Assembly (NCBI GenBank): GCA_902559035.1
Contig: CACEGG010000009.1
Location: 1-55,921, forward strand
Length of the DNA: 55,921 nt
Reading direction: 5' to 3'
Origin: an uncultured Bacteroidota bacterium
Lineage (GTDB): Bacteria; Bacteroidota; Bacteroidia; Flavobacteriales; Flavobacteriaceae
This document shows positions 13,902-23,635 of the stretch, in pieces; position 1 is the first letter of the stretch; each line of letters opens with the position of its first letter. Made by a program: the position numbers and the translations under genes. The notes beneath the pieces are model-generated. The model worked only from the letters and a program-made list of their open reading frames with translations. It did no database searches and was not told where the DNA came from.

Positions 13902-16028
13902 ATGGCAATTTTAGGACAAATCCGATCAAGATCTATTTTTTTAATTATAGTTATAGGTTTAGCACTTTTTGCATTTGTGATTTCAGGTGTTTTTGATGGA
14001 AAAGGCTATCAGGCACAGGAACCTGTAGGTGTAATTAATGGTGAAGACATTTTAATTGAAGACTTTAGAGCTCAAGTTGATTTTTTAGAAAGAAACTATA
14101 ATCAAGAAGGAATGACTGCAGTTAATAATGTTTGGAATCAGTCTTTAAGATCTGAAATTCTTAAGCAGCAGTTCGAGATAAGTGGAATAAAGTCTGGAAA
14201 GGACCATATCCAAAATATTTTAAAAATTAATCCTAGCTTTAATACTGACCAGAGATTTCTCAATGATGCAGGCATGTTTGATATTGATAAGTTTAAAGAT
14301 TTAATTGTTGAATTAAAAACAACTAATCCTCAAGCATATGAACAATGGAAAAGTCAAGAATCAATATTTGAGTTACAATCAAATGAGAAAATTTATTTTG
14401 ATTTGATAAAATCTGGAATAAATTATACTCAGGTTGATGGTAAAAATGAATATTCTTTAAGAAACAATAAAGTAGACATTGAATACGTTTACATTCCATT
14501 TGAATCTGTCGAGGATTCTTTAATAATTTACTCTAAATCAGATTTAAAAAAATATATTAATCAAAATGAAAATGAGTTTGAAGTCGAGGCTTCTAGAGAT
14601 ATTCAGTACGTACTTTTTGAAGAAAAACCATCATTGGAAGATGAAAATTCTATAAAAGAGCGTTTGTCAAAACTTTTAGTTGAAACTAAAGAGTACAATG
14701 AAGTTTCTAAGCTAGAGGAGACTTTACCAAGCTTAACAAGTACTAATAATGTGAGAGAGTTTGTAAATGAATTTTCTGAAATTAGTTTTGATTCCATTTA
14801 TTTACCCAAAGGTTCTCTTCCTGTTGATCACGCTAACATTTTATTTAATTTAGATGACAATCAAACCTATGGCCCATATCTTGATGGTGATTATTACAAA
14901 ATTTCTAGGATGCTTGATAAAAAAATAGGTGGTTCTGTTAGGGCTAGTCACATTCTGCTTTCTTATGAAGGTGCACAAAATGCAAACCCTAATGTCTCAA
15001 GATCAAAATCTGAAGCAAAGAAAGAGGCAAATAATGTACTAAGAAAAATTAGAAAATCTCCTGAAACATTTACTGAGCTGGCTTTTGAACTTTCTGATGG
15101 TCCTTCAAAATCCAGAGGTGGTGATCTAGGTTTTGTTCAAGAAGGAACTATGCTCAAACCTTTTAATGATTTTATCTTTTCAAGGCGAATTGGATCAACA
15201 GGTATAGTTGAAACTGATTATGGATTTCATGTCGTTAAGGTTGTTGCAAAAGATGATTTAGTTCTGCTAGCTTCAATTGCGGAAAAAAACCTCCCCTCTG
15301 ATGAAACTAGTGACAAGGTATTTAATTTAGCTACAAAATTAGAAATGAATCTTTCTAAAAATAGTGATCTTAATACTATTGCTGATGAATTAAACTATGA
15401 AATTAAAAACGTTAACAATATTCAAATTCTAGATAACGATTTTCCTGGCTTAAAAAATCAAAGAAGAGTTGTTCAATGGTTATTCTCAGAAGAAACTAGT
15501 ATTTCAGACTTTAAAAGATTTGATGTTGCAAATGGAGGTTATTTAATAGCTCAAGTTAGTGGTATTACTGAAAAAGGATTGTCATCCGTTGAAAATTCAT
15601 CTTTCAAAATTCTACCTGAAGTTATAAAATCTAAAAAAGCTGATTATATAATTTCTCAAAATGATAATTCACTATCAATTTCTGAAATTGCAAAAATTAA
15701 CAATACTGAAGTAAAAAAGGCATTAGCTCTAAATCAAAAAAATGCCACAATCTCTGGAGCTGGATTTGAACCTTTAGTTGTTGGATATTCTTTTGGATTG
15801 GATTTGAATAATATTTCTGATTTCATAGTTGGTGAAAATGGTGTTTATAAATTAAAAGTCATAAAAAAAGATGATATCAGTAATGATGAACAGTCTATTA
15901 ACTCAAATTTTATTAATTCATTTAGAAACCAGTTAATAAATTCTAACAGAACAACAGTTTCAGGGAATGTTTATCAATCGTTGAAAGATGGAGCAGAAAT
16001 AACAGATAATAGATCGGCTTACTATTAA
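13902..16028 (+). CDS. SurA/PpiD-like periplasmic peptidyl-prolyl isomerase
   Basis: 708 residues. An uncleaved N-terminal anchor (IRSRSIFLIIVIGLALFAFVISGVF) is followed by a SurA-N-type chaperone domain (PVGVINGEDILIEDFRAQVD). A parvulin PPIase domain lies near residues 345-455: VRASHILLSYEG, then FTELAFELSDGPSKSRGGDLGF and TDYGFHVVKV. A weaker second parvulin-like domain and a long helical C-terminus follow. This PpiD-like layout suggests an inner-membrane-bound foldase for outer-membrane proteins. The gene stands apart with a 148-base upstream gap. Its end overlaps the convergent DUF456 gene by 4 bases. Confidence 0.88.
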   Translation: MAILGQIRSRSIFLIIVIGLALFAFVISGVFDGKGYQAQEPVGVINGEDILIEDFRAQVDFLERNYNQEGMTAVNNVWNQSLRSEILKQQFEISGIKSGKDHIQNILKINPSFNTDQRFLNDAGMFDIDKFKDLIVELKTTNPQAYEQWKSQESIFELQSNEKIYFDLIKSGINYTQVDGKNEYSLRNNKVDIEYVYIPFESVEDSLIIYSKSDLKKYINQNENEFEVEASRDIQYVLFEEKPSLEDENSIKERLSKLLVETKEYNEVSKLEETLPSLTSTNNVREFVNEFSEISFDSIYLPKGSLPVDHANILFNLDDNQTYGPYLDGDYYKISRMLDKKIGGSVRASHILLSYEGAQNANPNVSRSKSEAKKEANNVLRKIRKSPETFTELAFELSDGPSKSRGGDLGFVQEGTMLKPFNDFIFSRRIGSTGIVETDYGFHVVKVVAKDDLVLLASIAEKNLPSDETSDKVFNLATKLEMNLSKNSDLNTIADELNYEIKNVNNIQILDNDFPGLKNQRRVVQWLFSEETSISDFKRFDVANGGYLIAQVSGITEKGLSSVENSSFKILPEVIKSKKADYIISQNDNSLSISEIAKINNTEVKKALALNQKNATISGAGFEPLVVGYSFGLDLNNISDFIVGENGVYKLKVIKKDDISNDEQSINSNFINSFRNQLINSNRTTVSGNVYQSLKDGAEITDNRSAYY

Positions 16029-16516
16029 TTTATAAAGTTAGAGTAAACAATATAAAAGTAAAGTCCTAAAAAAATAGTAGAGGTTAAAAACTTTATTGTA
16101 GTTCCTACTGCCATACCAATAAAAGTTCCCAACGCAGGTCTAAAAGATTTTTTTAAACTATTGTTATTTACATACTCTCCTGAAATTGCTCCAAAAAATG
16201 AGCCAATTAGTAATCCAAGAGGTCCAGCAAGGAATAAACCTAGCAAAAGTCCTATTGTAGACCCAATTAAACCCTTTTTTGACCCCCCTAATTTTTTGAG
16301 ACCTAATATTGGAATTATCAAATCTAAACCAAATATTAAAGCAGCAATTAAAAAAGTTATAAATAGAAATTGATTATCAAATGGTATTAATTTAGAAAAA
16401 TGAATAACTAATAATCCAAACCAACTCGTGATAGGTCCAGGAATTATAGGGCTGAAACTTCCAACAATACCTAATAAGCATAATATTAAACCAAGAATTA
16501 GTAAAAATATATCCAC
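16025..16516 (-). CDS. DUF456 membrane protein
   Basis: 163 residues, GTG start. It is almost wholly hydrophobic, with the glycine-rich repeats typical of DUF456: IVGSFSPIIPGPITSWFGLL, GLDLIIPILGLKKLGGSKKG, then LLLGLFLAGPLGLLIGSFFGAISGEY. Four to five membrane segments are likely. The biological role of the family is not established. It is convergent with the isomerase gene and has no operon partners. Confidence 0.85.
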   Translation of the reverse strand: MDIFLLILGLILCLLGIVGSFSPIIPGPITSWFGLLVIHFSKLIPFDNQFLFITFLIAALIFGLDLIIPILGLKKLGGSKKGLIGSTIGLLLGLFLAGPLGLLIGSFFGAISGEYVNNNSLKKSFRPALGTFIGMAVGTTIKFLTSTIFLGLYFYIVYSNFIN

Positions 16517-16564
16517 AAAAATTTTTTATTTAAAATTATACTTAATTTTAGAATAAATTAATGG

Positions 16565-17029
16565 TTGGTGAAATTAATTCAATTTTTATTATTAGTGTTT
16601 TTAATGCTAGGGTGTAATTATAATCCGGATAAATCCAATTATTCACCTCCCAGCGTTATTTGGTCAAAAAGTGATGAAATGCCCTCCTTCAAGGAGTGTG
16701 ATCAGTTTAATACTGATTCAGAGAGAAAAGCTTGTTTTGAATCAAAAATTTTGAATATGATATATTCCAATTTAGATTTAAAGGAAATTGTGGTTTCACA
16801 AAAAATTAACGATACTATATATCTATCATTATTAATTGATAATAAAGGAAATATTTCTTTAGCTGATGTTGAAAACCTAGATAAAATAACAAATTATATT
16901 CCGAATTTTAAATCTATATTAAATCAATCGATTGAAAAAACACCCGTGTTATTTCCTGCAACCAAAACTAATATTGGAGTTCCAGTGAGCACAAAATTTA
17001 AACTACCTTTAATAATAAAATCAAATTAG
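16565..17029 (+). CDS. Lipoprotein with TonB-C-like domain
   Basis: 154 residues. The start is TTG (16565) or GTG one codon later; both give a lipoprotein signal ending in FLMLGC. The C-terminal part (IVVSQKINDTIYLSLLIDNKGNISLADVEN, then PVLFPATKTNIGVPVSTKFKLPL) resembles the TonB C-terminal fold found in many Bacteroidota lipoproteins, where a strand 'v.f.ID..G.i' is typical. It lies 8 bases before ruvC. The TonB resemblance is moderate; precise function unknown. Confidence 0.6.
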   Translation: MVKLIQFLLLVFLMLGCNYNPDKSNYSPPSVIWSKSDEMPSFKECDQFNTDSERKACFESKILNMIYSNLDLKEIVVSQKINDTIYLSLLIDNKGNISLADVENLDKITNYIPNFKSILNQSIEKTPVLFPATKTNIGVPVSTKFKLPLIIKSN

Positions 17030-17037
17030 TTTTAATA

Positions 17038-17601
17038 TTGAATAACTTTAAAGAGAAAATAATATTAGGTATTGATCCAGGAACTACTATAATGGGTTTC
17101 GGTTTAATAAAGGTAACAGGGAATAAAATGGAGTTTATTCAGATGAATGAACTGGTTTTGAATAAACTAGATGATCATTATCTAAGACTAAAACATATTT
17201 TTGAAAGAACAATTGATTTAATTGAACAACATAAACCTGATGAAATTTCAATTGAAGCTCCATTTTTTGGAAAAAATGTCCAATCAATGTTAAAGCTTGG
17301 TCGAGCTCAGGGTGTTGCTATGGCAGCAGGATTATCCAAAGAAATTCCGATTACTGAGTACTCTCCAAAAAAAATTAAAATGGCCATAACTGGAAATGGT
17401 AATGCATCCAAAGAACAGGTAGCTAAAATGTTACAGAGTACATTAAAAATTAAAGAATTACCAAAAAATTTAGATTCAACAGATGGGTTGGCTGCAGCGG
17501 TTTGCCACTTTTATAATGGAGGTAAGTCAAGCATAAAATCTAAAAGTTACTCTGGTTGGAGTGCATTTGTAAAACAAAATCAAAGTAGACTTAATAAGTA
17601 A
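17038..17601 (+). CDS. ruvC: Holliday junction resolvase RuvC
   Basis: 187 residues, TTG start. RuvC cuts Holliday junctions during recombinational repair together with RuvAB. The RNase H-like fold shows the catalytic Asp13 in ILGIDPGTTIMGFGLI, the Glu in ISIEAPFFGKN (about residue 78), the helix KLGRAQGVAMAAGL and the final acidic pair in DSTDGLAAAVCHFY. Length is typical with a short C-terminal extension. It lies between the lipoprotein gene and hemW, in a compact plus-strand group. Confidence 0.95.
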   Translation: MNNFKEKIILGIDPGTTIMGFGLIKVTGNKMEFIQMNELVLNKLDDHYLRLKHIFERTIDLIEQHKPDEISIEAPFFGKNVQSMLKLGRAQGVAMAAGLSKEIPITEYSPKKIKMAITGNGNASKEQVAKMLQSTLKIKELPKNLDSTDGLAAAVCHFYNGGKSSIKSKSYSGWSAFVKQNQSRLNK

Positions 17602-17622
17602 AAAAGTTTTTAAAATTAATTT

Positions 17623-18750
17623 GTGGCTGGCTTATATATTCATATTCCATTTTGTAAAAAGGCATGTCACTATTGTAACTTTCATTTTTCAACTTCTTTA
17701 AAAAATAGAAAAAAAATAATTTCATCAATGATTAAAGAAATTGAAATTAAATCTATCGGATATGAGGATTTAATCGAGACAATTTATTTTGGAGGTGGTA
17801 CTCCATCATTATTAAGCATTATAGAAATAGATAGTTTAATAAAAGCAGTAATTGATAATTTTAAAATTTCAAAAAAACCTGAGATTACTTTAGAGGCAAA
17901 TCCAGACGACCTAAATACCTCAAAATTAAAAGAGCTTTCAAATAGTTTAATTAATAGGCTAAGTATCGGAATTCAATCATTTAATGATCAAGATTTAAAA
18001 TTAATGAATAGATCTCATAATTCATTTGATTCTATCAATTGTATTGACAATTCTTTAAAATATTTTGATAATATTTCAATTGATTTAATTTATGGAATGC
18101 CTAATAGTAATTTAATTTCTTGGGAAAAAAATTTAAATTTAGCATTGAACTGGGACTTAAATCACATTTCAGCATATGCCCTAACTGTTGAACCTAAAAC
18201 AGCTTTGGAAAAATATATTAAAAAGGAAATTATTCTTCCGCTCGATGAAGAATTTGTTTATGATCAATTTAATTTAATGTACGATAAATTATTAGACTTA
18301 AATTATATCAATTATGAATTATCCAGTTTTGCTAAAAAGGGATATTTCTCAAAAAATAATTCTGGATATTGGTTAGGAAAAAAATATGTAGGAATTGGAC
18401 CATCTTCACATAGTTTTGATGGTTTTTCGAGATCTTGGAATGTTTCAAATAATAAGTTATATGTAAGTGACATACAAAATAATAAAATGTACCATCAAAA
18501 AGAAAAGCTCACACATGTAGATCAGTATAATGAATATATAATGACTGGTTTGAGAACTATGTGGGGAATTTCTTTAAGTAATTTGCAGGAGAAATTTGGG
18601 AAAAAAATTGAGAATCATTTTGTTAAAAAATCTAAAAAATTTATTGAATCAAAATTATTGATAATCGAAAATGATTTAATTAAAACATCTAAGAAAGGAA
18701 AATTTCTCTCAGACGGTATTGCCTCGGAATTATTCTTAATTAATCGTTAA
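17623..18750 (+). CDS. hemW: Radical SAM heme chaperone HemW
   Basis: 375 residues, GTG start. The radical SAM cluster ligands are Cys11, Cys15 and Cys18 in HIPFCKKACHYCNFHF, with the extra nearby pattern diagnostic of the HemN/HemW group. The motifs TIYFGGGTPSLL, EANPDD, RLSIGIQSF and DLIYGMPN follow, and the HemW C-terminal domain includes YEYIMTGLRTMWGI-like residues (NEYIMTGLRT). Without the long N-terminal extension of true HemN, it is more likely the heme-trafficking protein than coproporphyrinogen dehydrogenase. Its 3' end overlaps the convergent peptidase gene by 11 bases. Confidence 0.92.
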   Translation: MAGLYIHIPFCKKACHYCNFHFSTSLKNRKKIISSMIKEIEIKSIGYEDLIETIYFGGGTPSLLSIIEIDSLIKAVIDNFKISKKPEITLEANPDDLNTSKLKELSNSLINRLSIGIQSFNDQDLKLMNRSHNSFDSINCIDNSLKYFDNISIDLIYGMPNSNLISWEKNLNLALNWDLNHISAYALTVEPKTALEKYIKKEIILPLDEEFVYDQFNLMYDKLLDLNYINYELSSFAKKGYFSKNNSGYWLGKKYVGIGPSSHSFDGFSRSWNVSNNKLYVSDIQNNKMYHQKEKLTHVDQYNEYIMTGLRTMWGISLSNLQEKFGKKIENHFVKKSKKFIESKLLIIENDLIKTSKKGKFLSDGIASELFLINR

Positions 18751-20131
18751 ATAACTTTTCAAAGTGAAAATAAAACTTTGTTATAGTTTCTATTCCATTA
18801 AAGAAATTAGAAACTCCAAAATGTTCGTTTGGTGAATGAATTGCATCAGTGTCCAATCCAAAACCCATCAAAATTGTTTTGCTATCTAGTTCTTGTTCAA
18901 ATAGGGCTATTATTGGAATACTTCCGCCGTCTCTAGTTGGAATTGGATTGAGATTAAAAACATCTTTATAAGCCATACTAGCTGCTTTAAATCCAATTGT
19001 ATTTGTAGGTGCTACATAAGGTTGACCACCATGATGTTCAGTAACTTTAACACTAACGGTTTCTGGTGCTATGTTTAATATATGTTCTGTAAATAACTTA
19101 TTTATTCTTTTCCAGTTTTGACCAGGAACTAATCTCATGGATATTTTTGCACTAGCTTTACTTGGTAAAACTGTCTTTGCACCTTCTTCAGTATAACCTC
19201 CCCAAATACCATTAACATCTAAAGCTGGTCTTATTGATTGTCTTTCGCTAGTTGTATAGCCTAACTCTCCATCTTCAAGTTTTAAACCAATTGATTCTTT
19301 AAACTCATTTATGTTAAAAGGAGCTTTATTTAATTCCTTTCTTTCATCACTTGACATTTCAATTACATTATCGTAAAACCCAGGAATTGTTATTTTATTA
19401 TTGGAGTCATGTAATGAATTAATCATTTTAGATAAAACATTGATAGGATTAGCTACCGTTCCGCCATAATGCCCAGAATGAAGATCTCTGTTTGGACCAG
19501 TTAGTTCAACCTCCATATAAGAAAGACCTCTAAGTCCTGTTGTGATTGAAGGTATGGTTTTACTTATCATTCCCGTATCTGAAACTAAAATAATATCATT
19601 AGCAAGCTTTTCTTTGTTATTCTTCACAAATAACTCCAAATTATCACTACCCACTTCCTCTTCACCTTCAATCATAAACTTCACATTGCATGGTAAGTTA
19701 TTTTGGTGCATCATTATTTCAAGTGCTTTGATGTGCATGAACATTTGCCCTTTATCATCACATGCTCCTCTACCAAATATTGCTCCTTCAGGATGTATTT
19801 TAGTATTTTTGATGTAAGGTTTGAAAGGATCTTGATCCCAAAGTTCAATTGGATCTACAGGTTGAACATCATAGTGACCATATACAAGGATAGTTGGTAA
19901 ATTTTTATCTATAATTTTTTCTCCGTAAACAATTGGATGTCCTTGTGTTTCACAAATCTCACAATTATCAAGATTGAGTTTTAAAAGATGATTTTTAATA
20001 AGCTCAGCGGCTTTTCTAACATCTGAATCGTGTTCTTTTTGAGCACTTACAGAGGGAATTTTTATTAATTCAAATAATTCATCTAAGAAACGATCTTTGT
20101 TAGTGTCTATGTAATTTTTAATTTTATCCAA
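18740..20131 (-). CDS. M20-family dipeptidase
   Basis: 463 residues, TTG start. The zinc-peptidase signatures are all present: LVYGHYDVQP with the first His ligand, GRGACDDKGQ with the bridging Asp, EGEEEVGS with the general base Glu pair, and later SGHYGG in the lid domain and IHSPNEHFG near the C-terminus. This matches the M20A/CNDP-like dipeptidases, which act in the cytoplasm on di- or tripeptides. It stands alone on the minus strand, convergent with hemW and divergent from tRNA-Leu. Confidence 0.9.
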   Translation of the reverse strand: MDKIKNYIDTNKDRFLDELFELIKIPSVSAQKEHDSDVRKAAELIKNHLLKLNLDNCEICETQGHPIVYGEKIIDKNLPTILVYGHYDVQPVDPIELWDQDPFKPYIKNTKIHPEGAIFGRGACDDKGQMFMHIKALEIMMHQNNLPCNVKFMIEGEEEVGSDNLELFVKNNKEKLANDIILVSDTGMISKTIPSITTGLRGLSYMEVELTGPNRDLHSGHYGGTVANPINVLSKMINSLHDSNNKITIPGFYDNVIEMSSDERKELNKAPFNINEFKESIGLKLEDGELGYTTSERQSIRPALDVNGIWGGYTEEGAKTVLPSKASAKISMRLVPGQNWKRINKLFTEHILNIAPETVSVKVTEHHGGQPYVAPTNTIGFKAASMAYKDVFNLNPIPTRDGGSIPIIALFEQELDSKTILMGFGLDTDAIHSPNEHFGVSNFFNGIETITKFYFHFEKLFND

Positions 20132-20212
20132 TGGTAATGTTTTTATGTAAATGTAATTAAATCTACATTTTTAACATAGAAAATTTATAGTGATATTTTA
20201 TACAATCTTGCT

Positions 20213-20220
20213 TATATTTG
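20213..20220 (+). promoter_or_regulatory. -7 box of the tRNA-Leu promoter
   Basis: TATATTTG fits TANNTTTG and ends 8 bases before the mature tRNA start. It is identical to the -7 box of tRNA-Phe. No clear TTTG is seen 19 bases upstream. Confidence 0.6.
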
Positions 20221-20228
20221 CCACCCTT

Positions 20229-20310
20229 GCGGGTGTGGTGAAATTGGTAGACACGCTAGACTTAGGATCTAGTGCTTCACGGCATGGGGGTTCGAGTCCC
20301 TTCACCCGCA
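20229..20310 (+). tRNA. tRNA-Leu(UAG)
   Basis: 82 bases with the long variable arm of a class II tRNA. The acceptor stem is GCGGGTG/CACCCGC with discriminator A. The anticodon loop is CTTAGGA (anticodon TAG), followed by the variable arm TGCTTCACGGCA and the T-arm with loop TTCGAGT. CCA is not encoded. A terminator follows 3 bases later. Confidence 0.95.
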
Positions 20311-20313
20311 CTA

Positions 20314-20343
20314 AAAACCTCAATTTAAATTGGGGTTTTTTTT
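20314..20343 (+). terminator. tRNA-Leu terminator
   Basis: AACCTCAATTT pairs with AAATTGGGGTT (one T-G pair), and a run of T follows. It lies directly after the tRNA. Confidence 0.7.
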
Positions 20344-20438
20344 ATTTATTTTACTGTCACTCATATTTATGTATTATATTTAATAGATAAGACTCGGTTT
20401 GCATGATTTTTGAATATTTCAAGACAAACAAAAAATTT

Positions 20439-22565
20439 ATGAAAAAAATACTTATCACATTTTTCATTACAATTTCATTAATTCTAGTAAGCTGGAAATA
20501 TAATGAGGTCAAGTTTGATGATCCAAATAAAGACAAACTTCTTATTGAACTACTAAAGTATGTGCTTGAAAAAGGTCACTATCAATCTAAAGAAATTAAT
20601 GATGAATTGTCCGAAAAAGTATTTGACTCATATCTAGAAATATTAGATCCGCAAAAAAAATATTTTTTAGTCTCTGATTTTAAAGAATTTAAGAAATATA
20701 GGAATTCATTGGATGATCAATGGCTTCAATATGATATAAGTTTTTTCAATTTAACTTATGATAGAATAGTACAACGGATTAGTGAAGTTGAAAAAATGAT
20801 TCCTTCAATATTTGAGGAATCATTTGAATTCGAGACTCAAGATAATATTAACGTCGATTTTGACAATATTGATTATTCAAAAAATAATAAAGAAAGATTA
20901 AGAAGATGGAGAAAGCAACTCAAATATTCAGCTTTAGATTTTTATGATATAAAAGCAAGAGATCAAAAAAGACTTTTAGAAAATAAAGATTATAAGGAAA
21001 AATCCCAAGATGAATTACTTCAAGAAGCTACCAAATTAGTAAACGATAATATCAATGATATTTTTGATTTGATGAATGACCTACAGAAAAAGGATTGGTT
21101 TTCAAATTATGTAAATTCTTTTGTGTCTCAATATGATCCTCATACTGTTTATTTTAAGCCCGAAGATAAAGATCGTTTTGATGTTAATATATCTGGAAGA
21201 TTTGATGGTATAGGTGCCAGATTACAAAAAAGAGATGGTGGTATTGAAATTGTTGAAATTATTCTTGGAGGGCCTTTGTGGAAGGACAAAAGGATTGAAT
21301 CAGGTGATGAAATTATTAAAGTTGGAGAACCTAATAAAGAGGCTATTGATGTAATAGGTATGCGTATTGATGATGCTATAAAATTAATTAAAGGTCCAAA
21401 AGGTACCATCGTAGAATTAACAGTCAGAAAAAAAATTGATAACGAAATAAAAACATATCCAATAATGAGGGATGAGGTCGTTTTGGAAGAAAGTTATGCC
21501 AAATCAACCATAATCAAAAAAGATAACAGAAATTTTGGGTTAATTACACTGCCAAAATTTTATGTTGATTTTAATGATTACAAAGAAATTAATTGTGCTA
21601 AAGATGTTAAAAATGAGATTATAAAACTGAAAGAACAAAATATTGAAGGGTTAGTTTTAGATCTCAGAAATAACGGTGGAGGTGCGTTGCAAACCGTTGT
21701 TGAAATGACAGGTCTTTTTATAGAAACTGGTCCTGTTGTTCAGGTCAAATCCATAGGGAATAGAAAAAAAGTACTTTATGATAAAGATCCCTCAGTTACT
21801 TGGGATGGTCCTCTTGTAATTCTAGTTAATCAAATGTCTGCTTCCGCATCAGAAATTTTAGCTGCTGCATTGCAAGATTATGAGAGAGCTGTAGTTATTG
21901 GAAGTGATAATACTTTTGGAAAAGGAACTGTACAAAATGTATTGGACTTAAATAGATTTGTTTCAAACAGTGACTTTGACATAGGTGCTCTCAAAATAAC
22001 TACTGAAAAATTTTATAGAATTAGTGGTGGATCAGTTCAATTAAAAGGTGTCGAGAGTGACATAGTAACCCCAAATAGATTTTCACACATTAAAATTGGT
22101 GAGTCTGATGAAGACAATCCTTTGGGTTGGGATCAAATTGATAAGGCCAATTATAAAAAATGGAATGGTTACTTTAATCTTAAAGATGTAATAGACGATT
22201 CTAAATTAAGAATATCAAATAATAAAGTATTCAACTTAATCAATACTAATGCTAAGTGGTTAGCTGAAAAAAGAGAGAAAAAGATTTTCCCCTTAGATTA
22301 TAAGAGCTATAAATCTGACCAAGTTGAAAATAAAAAAGAATTGGAAAAATTTAGTCAAATTTTAGATTACAAAAACAATTTGAATTTTCAGCTTTTATCA
22401 AATAAATCAAAAAAAATAATTGATTCAAAAGAGTATGAAGAGAAGACCAATCGATGGGAAAATATGTTAAAATCTGATATATATATTAATGAAAGTGTAA
22501 ATGTATTGTCAAATTTAAAAACAAAAAAAATTCAACAAAATAATATTTTGGCTAAAGCTGGTTAA
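20439..22565 (+). CDS. prc: Tail-specific (Prc-type) S41 protease
   Basis: 708 residues from the ATG at 20439, which gives a good signal peptide (MKKILITFFITISLILVSW). An ATG 36 bases upstream is possible but adds a polar tail. Order: Prc N-terminal helical domain (to about 225), PDZ domain (DGIGARLQKRDGGIEIVEIILGGPL through VELTVRK), then the S41 core with DLRNNGGGALQ and SASASEILAAALQDYE. The catalytic dyad is Ser469 and Lys495 (TFGKGTVQ), counted from 20439. A C-terminal DUF3340-like helical region closes it. Such periplasmic enzymes degrade misfolded proteins and process lipoprotein or cell-wall partners. The stop overlaps the start of the ABC permease gene (TAATG). Confidence 0.9.
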   Translation: MKKILITFFITISLILVSWKYNEVKFDDPNKDKLLIELLKYVLEKGHYQSKEINDELSEKVFDSYLEILDPQKKYFLVSDFKEFKKYRNSLDDQWLQYDISFFNLTYDRIVQRISEVEKMIPSIFEESFEFETQDNINVDFDNIDYSKNNKERLRRWRKQLKYSALDFYDIKARDQKRLLENKDYKEKSQDELLQEATKLVNDNINDIFDLMNDLQKKDWFSNYVNSFVSQYDPHTVYFKPEDKDRFDVNISGRFDGIGARLQKRDGGIEIVEIILGGPLWKDKRIESGDEIIKVGEPNKEAIDVIGMRIDDAIKLIKGPKGTIVELTVRKKIDNEIKTYPIMRDEVVLEESYAKSTIIKKDNRNFGLITLPKFYVDFNDYKEINCAKDVKNEIIKLKEQNIEGLVLDLRNNGGGALQTVVEMTGLFIETGPVVQVKSIGNRKKVLYDKDPSVTWDGPLVILVNQMSASASEILAAALQDYERAVVIGSDNTFGKGTVQNVLDLNRFVSNSDFDIGALKITTEKFYRISGGSVQLKGVESDIVTPNRFSHIKIGESDEDNPLGWDQIDKANYKKWNGYFNLKDVIDDSKLRISNNKVFNLINTNAKWLAEKREKKIFPLDYKSYKSDQVENKKELEKFSQILDYKNNLNFQLLSNKSKKIIDSKEYEEKTNRWENMLKSDIYINESVNVLSNLKTKKIQQNNILAKAG

Positions 22566-23635
22566 TGAAACTTAATTTAAAAAGTAAATCGTTAAATAAT
22601 CTTGGTATTATTTTAAGTTTAGGATTTATCTTTTTCTGTTTTTTAATCTCAATTTTCTCGTATTTAATCATTCCTGATAAATCGAAGTTCTCAAATCAAA
22701 TGCACCTTCCTATTCATTCAAAAGAACCTGGATTCAAAGCTGATTTTATTTTAGTGCCAAATGAAAATAGTGACAAACAATCCTCTATTGATAAATTTTT
22801 TAATGGAGAAAATTATCCAAATAATGAAATATTGATATCCGATTTTAATCAAGTTCCAAATGGTATTGAATATTCTGATTATAATTCTGAAAAGAAATTT
22901 ATTTCCTATGATCAATTTCCTTCAAATTTAGAATATGATCAAATAATTAATAAATATATTAAAACCAGATCGTATATTTTTGGTACTGATAATTATGGAA
23001 GAGATGTCTTTGGTAGAGTAATTCTTGGAACTAGAGTTTCTATTTCTATAGGAATTATTTCGGTTTTAATTTCACTTTTAATTGGAATGTTTATAGGACT
23101 TATAAGTGGTTTTTATGGGGGCTATATTGATAAAATATCAATGATGATTATTAATATTTTTTGGTCCATCCCCACTTTATTACTTGTCATAGCCTTTTCC
23201 CTCGCACTTGGAAAAGGATTTTGGCAGGTTTATGTTGCTGTTGGCCTTACAATGTGGGTTGAAGTTGCTAGAGTCGTCAGAGGACAAGTCATTTCTGAAA
23301 AAAATAAAGATTATATCACCGCAACAAAAGTTTTAGGTTTTTCAGATTTTAGAGTTTTTTATTACCACTTAATTCCAAACATTATTGGTCCAATACTAAT
23401 CATCTCAGCAGCAAATTTTGCATCTGCTATATTAATTGAAAGTGGTCTTAGCTTCTTGGGAATAGGTACCCAACCTCCAATGCCTAGTTGGGGTTCTATG
23501 ATTAAAGATAATTATCAATATATAATACTAGGAAAAGAATACTTAGCTATAATCCCAGGCTTAGCAATAATGCTATTAGTTACTAGTTTTATGTTTTTAG
23601 GAAATAATTTAGAAGAGTATTATAAAGCTAGATAG
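22565..23635 (+). CDS. Peptide/nickel-type ABC transporter permease (DppC/OppC-like)
   Basis: 356 residues. An N-terminal membrane segment (LGIILSLGFIFFCFLISIFSYLII) is followed by an unusually long extracytoplasmic insertion of about 110 residues, then FGTDNYGRDVFGRVILGTRVS. The permease core follows, with the EAA loop (YITATKVLGFSDFRVFYYHLIPNI) that docks the ATPase. The closing signature LSFLGIGTQPPMPSWG marks the DppC/OppC subfamily. No permease partner, ATPase or binding protein lies alongside, so the rest of the transporter must be elsewhere. It overlaps prc by one base and abuts the convergent rodA with no gap. Confidence 0.87.
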   Translation: MKLNLKSKSLNNLGIILSLGFIFFCFLISIFSYLIIPDKSKFSNQMHLPIHSKEPGFKADFILVPNENSDKQSSIDKFFNGENYPNNEILISDFNQVPNGIEYSDYNSEKKFISYDQFPSNLEYDQIINKYIKTRSYIFGTDNYGRDVFGRVILGTRVSISIGIISVLISLLIGMFIGLISGFYGGYIDKISMMIINIFWSIPTLLLVIAFSLALGKGFWQVYVAVGLTMWVEVARVVRGQVISEKNKDYITATKVLGFSDFRVFYYHLIPNIIGPILIISAANFASAILIESGLSFLGIGTQPPMPSWGSMIKDNYQYIILGKEYLAIIPGLAIMLLVTSFMFLGNNLEEYYKAR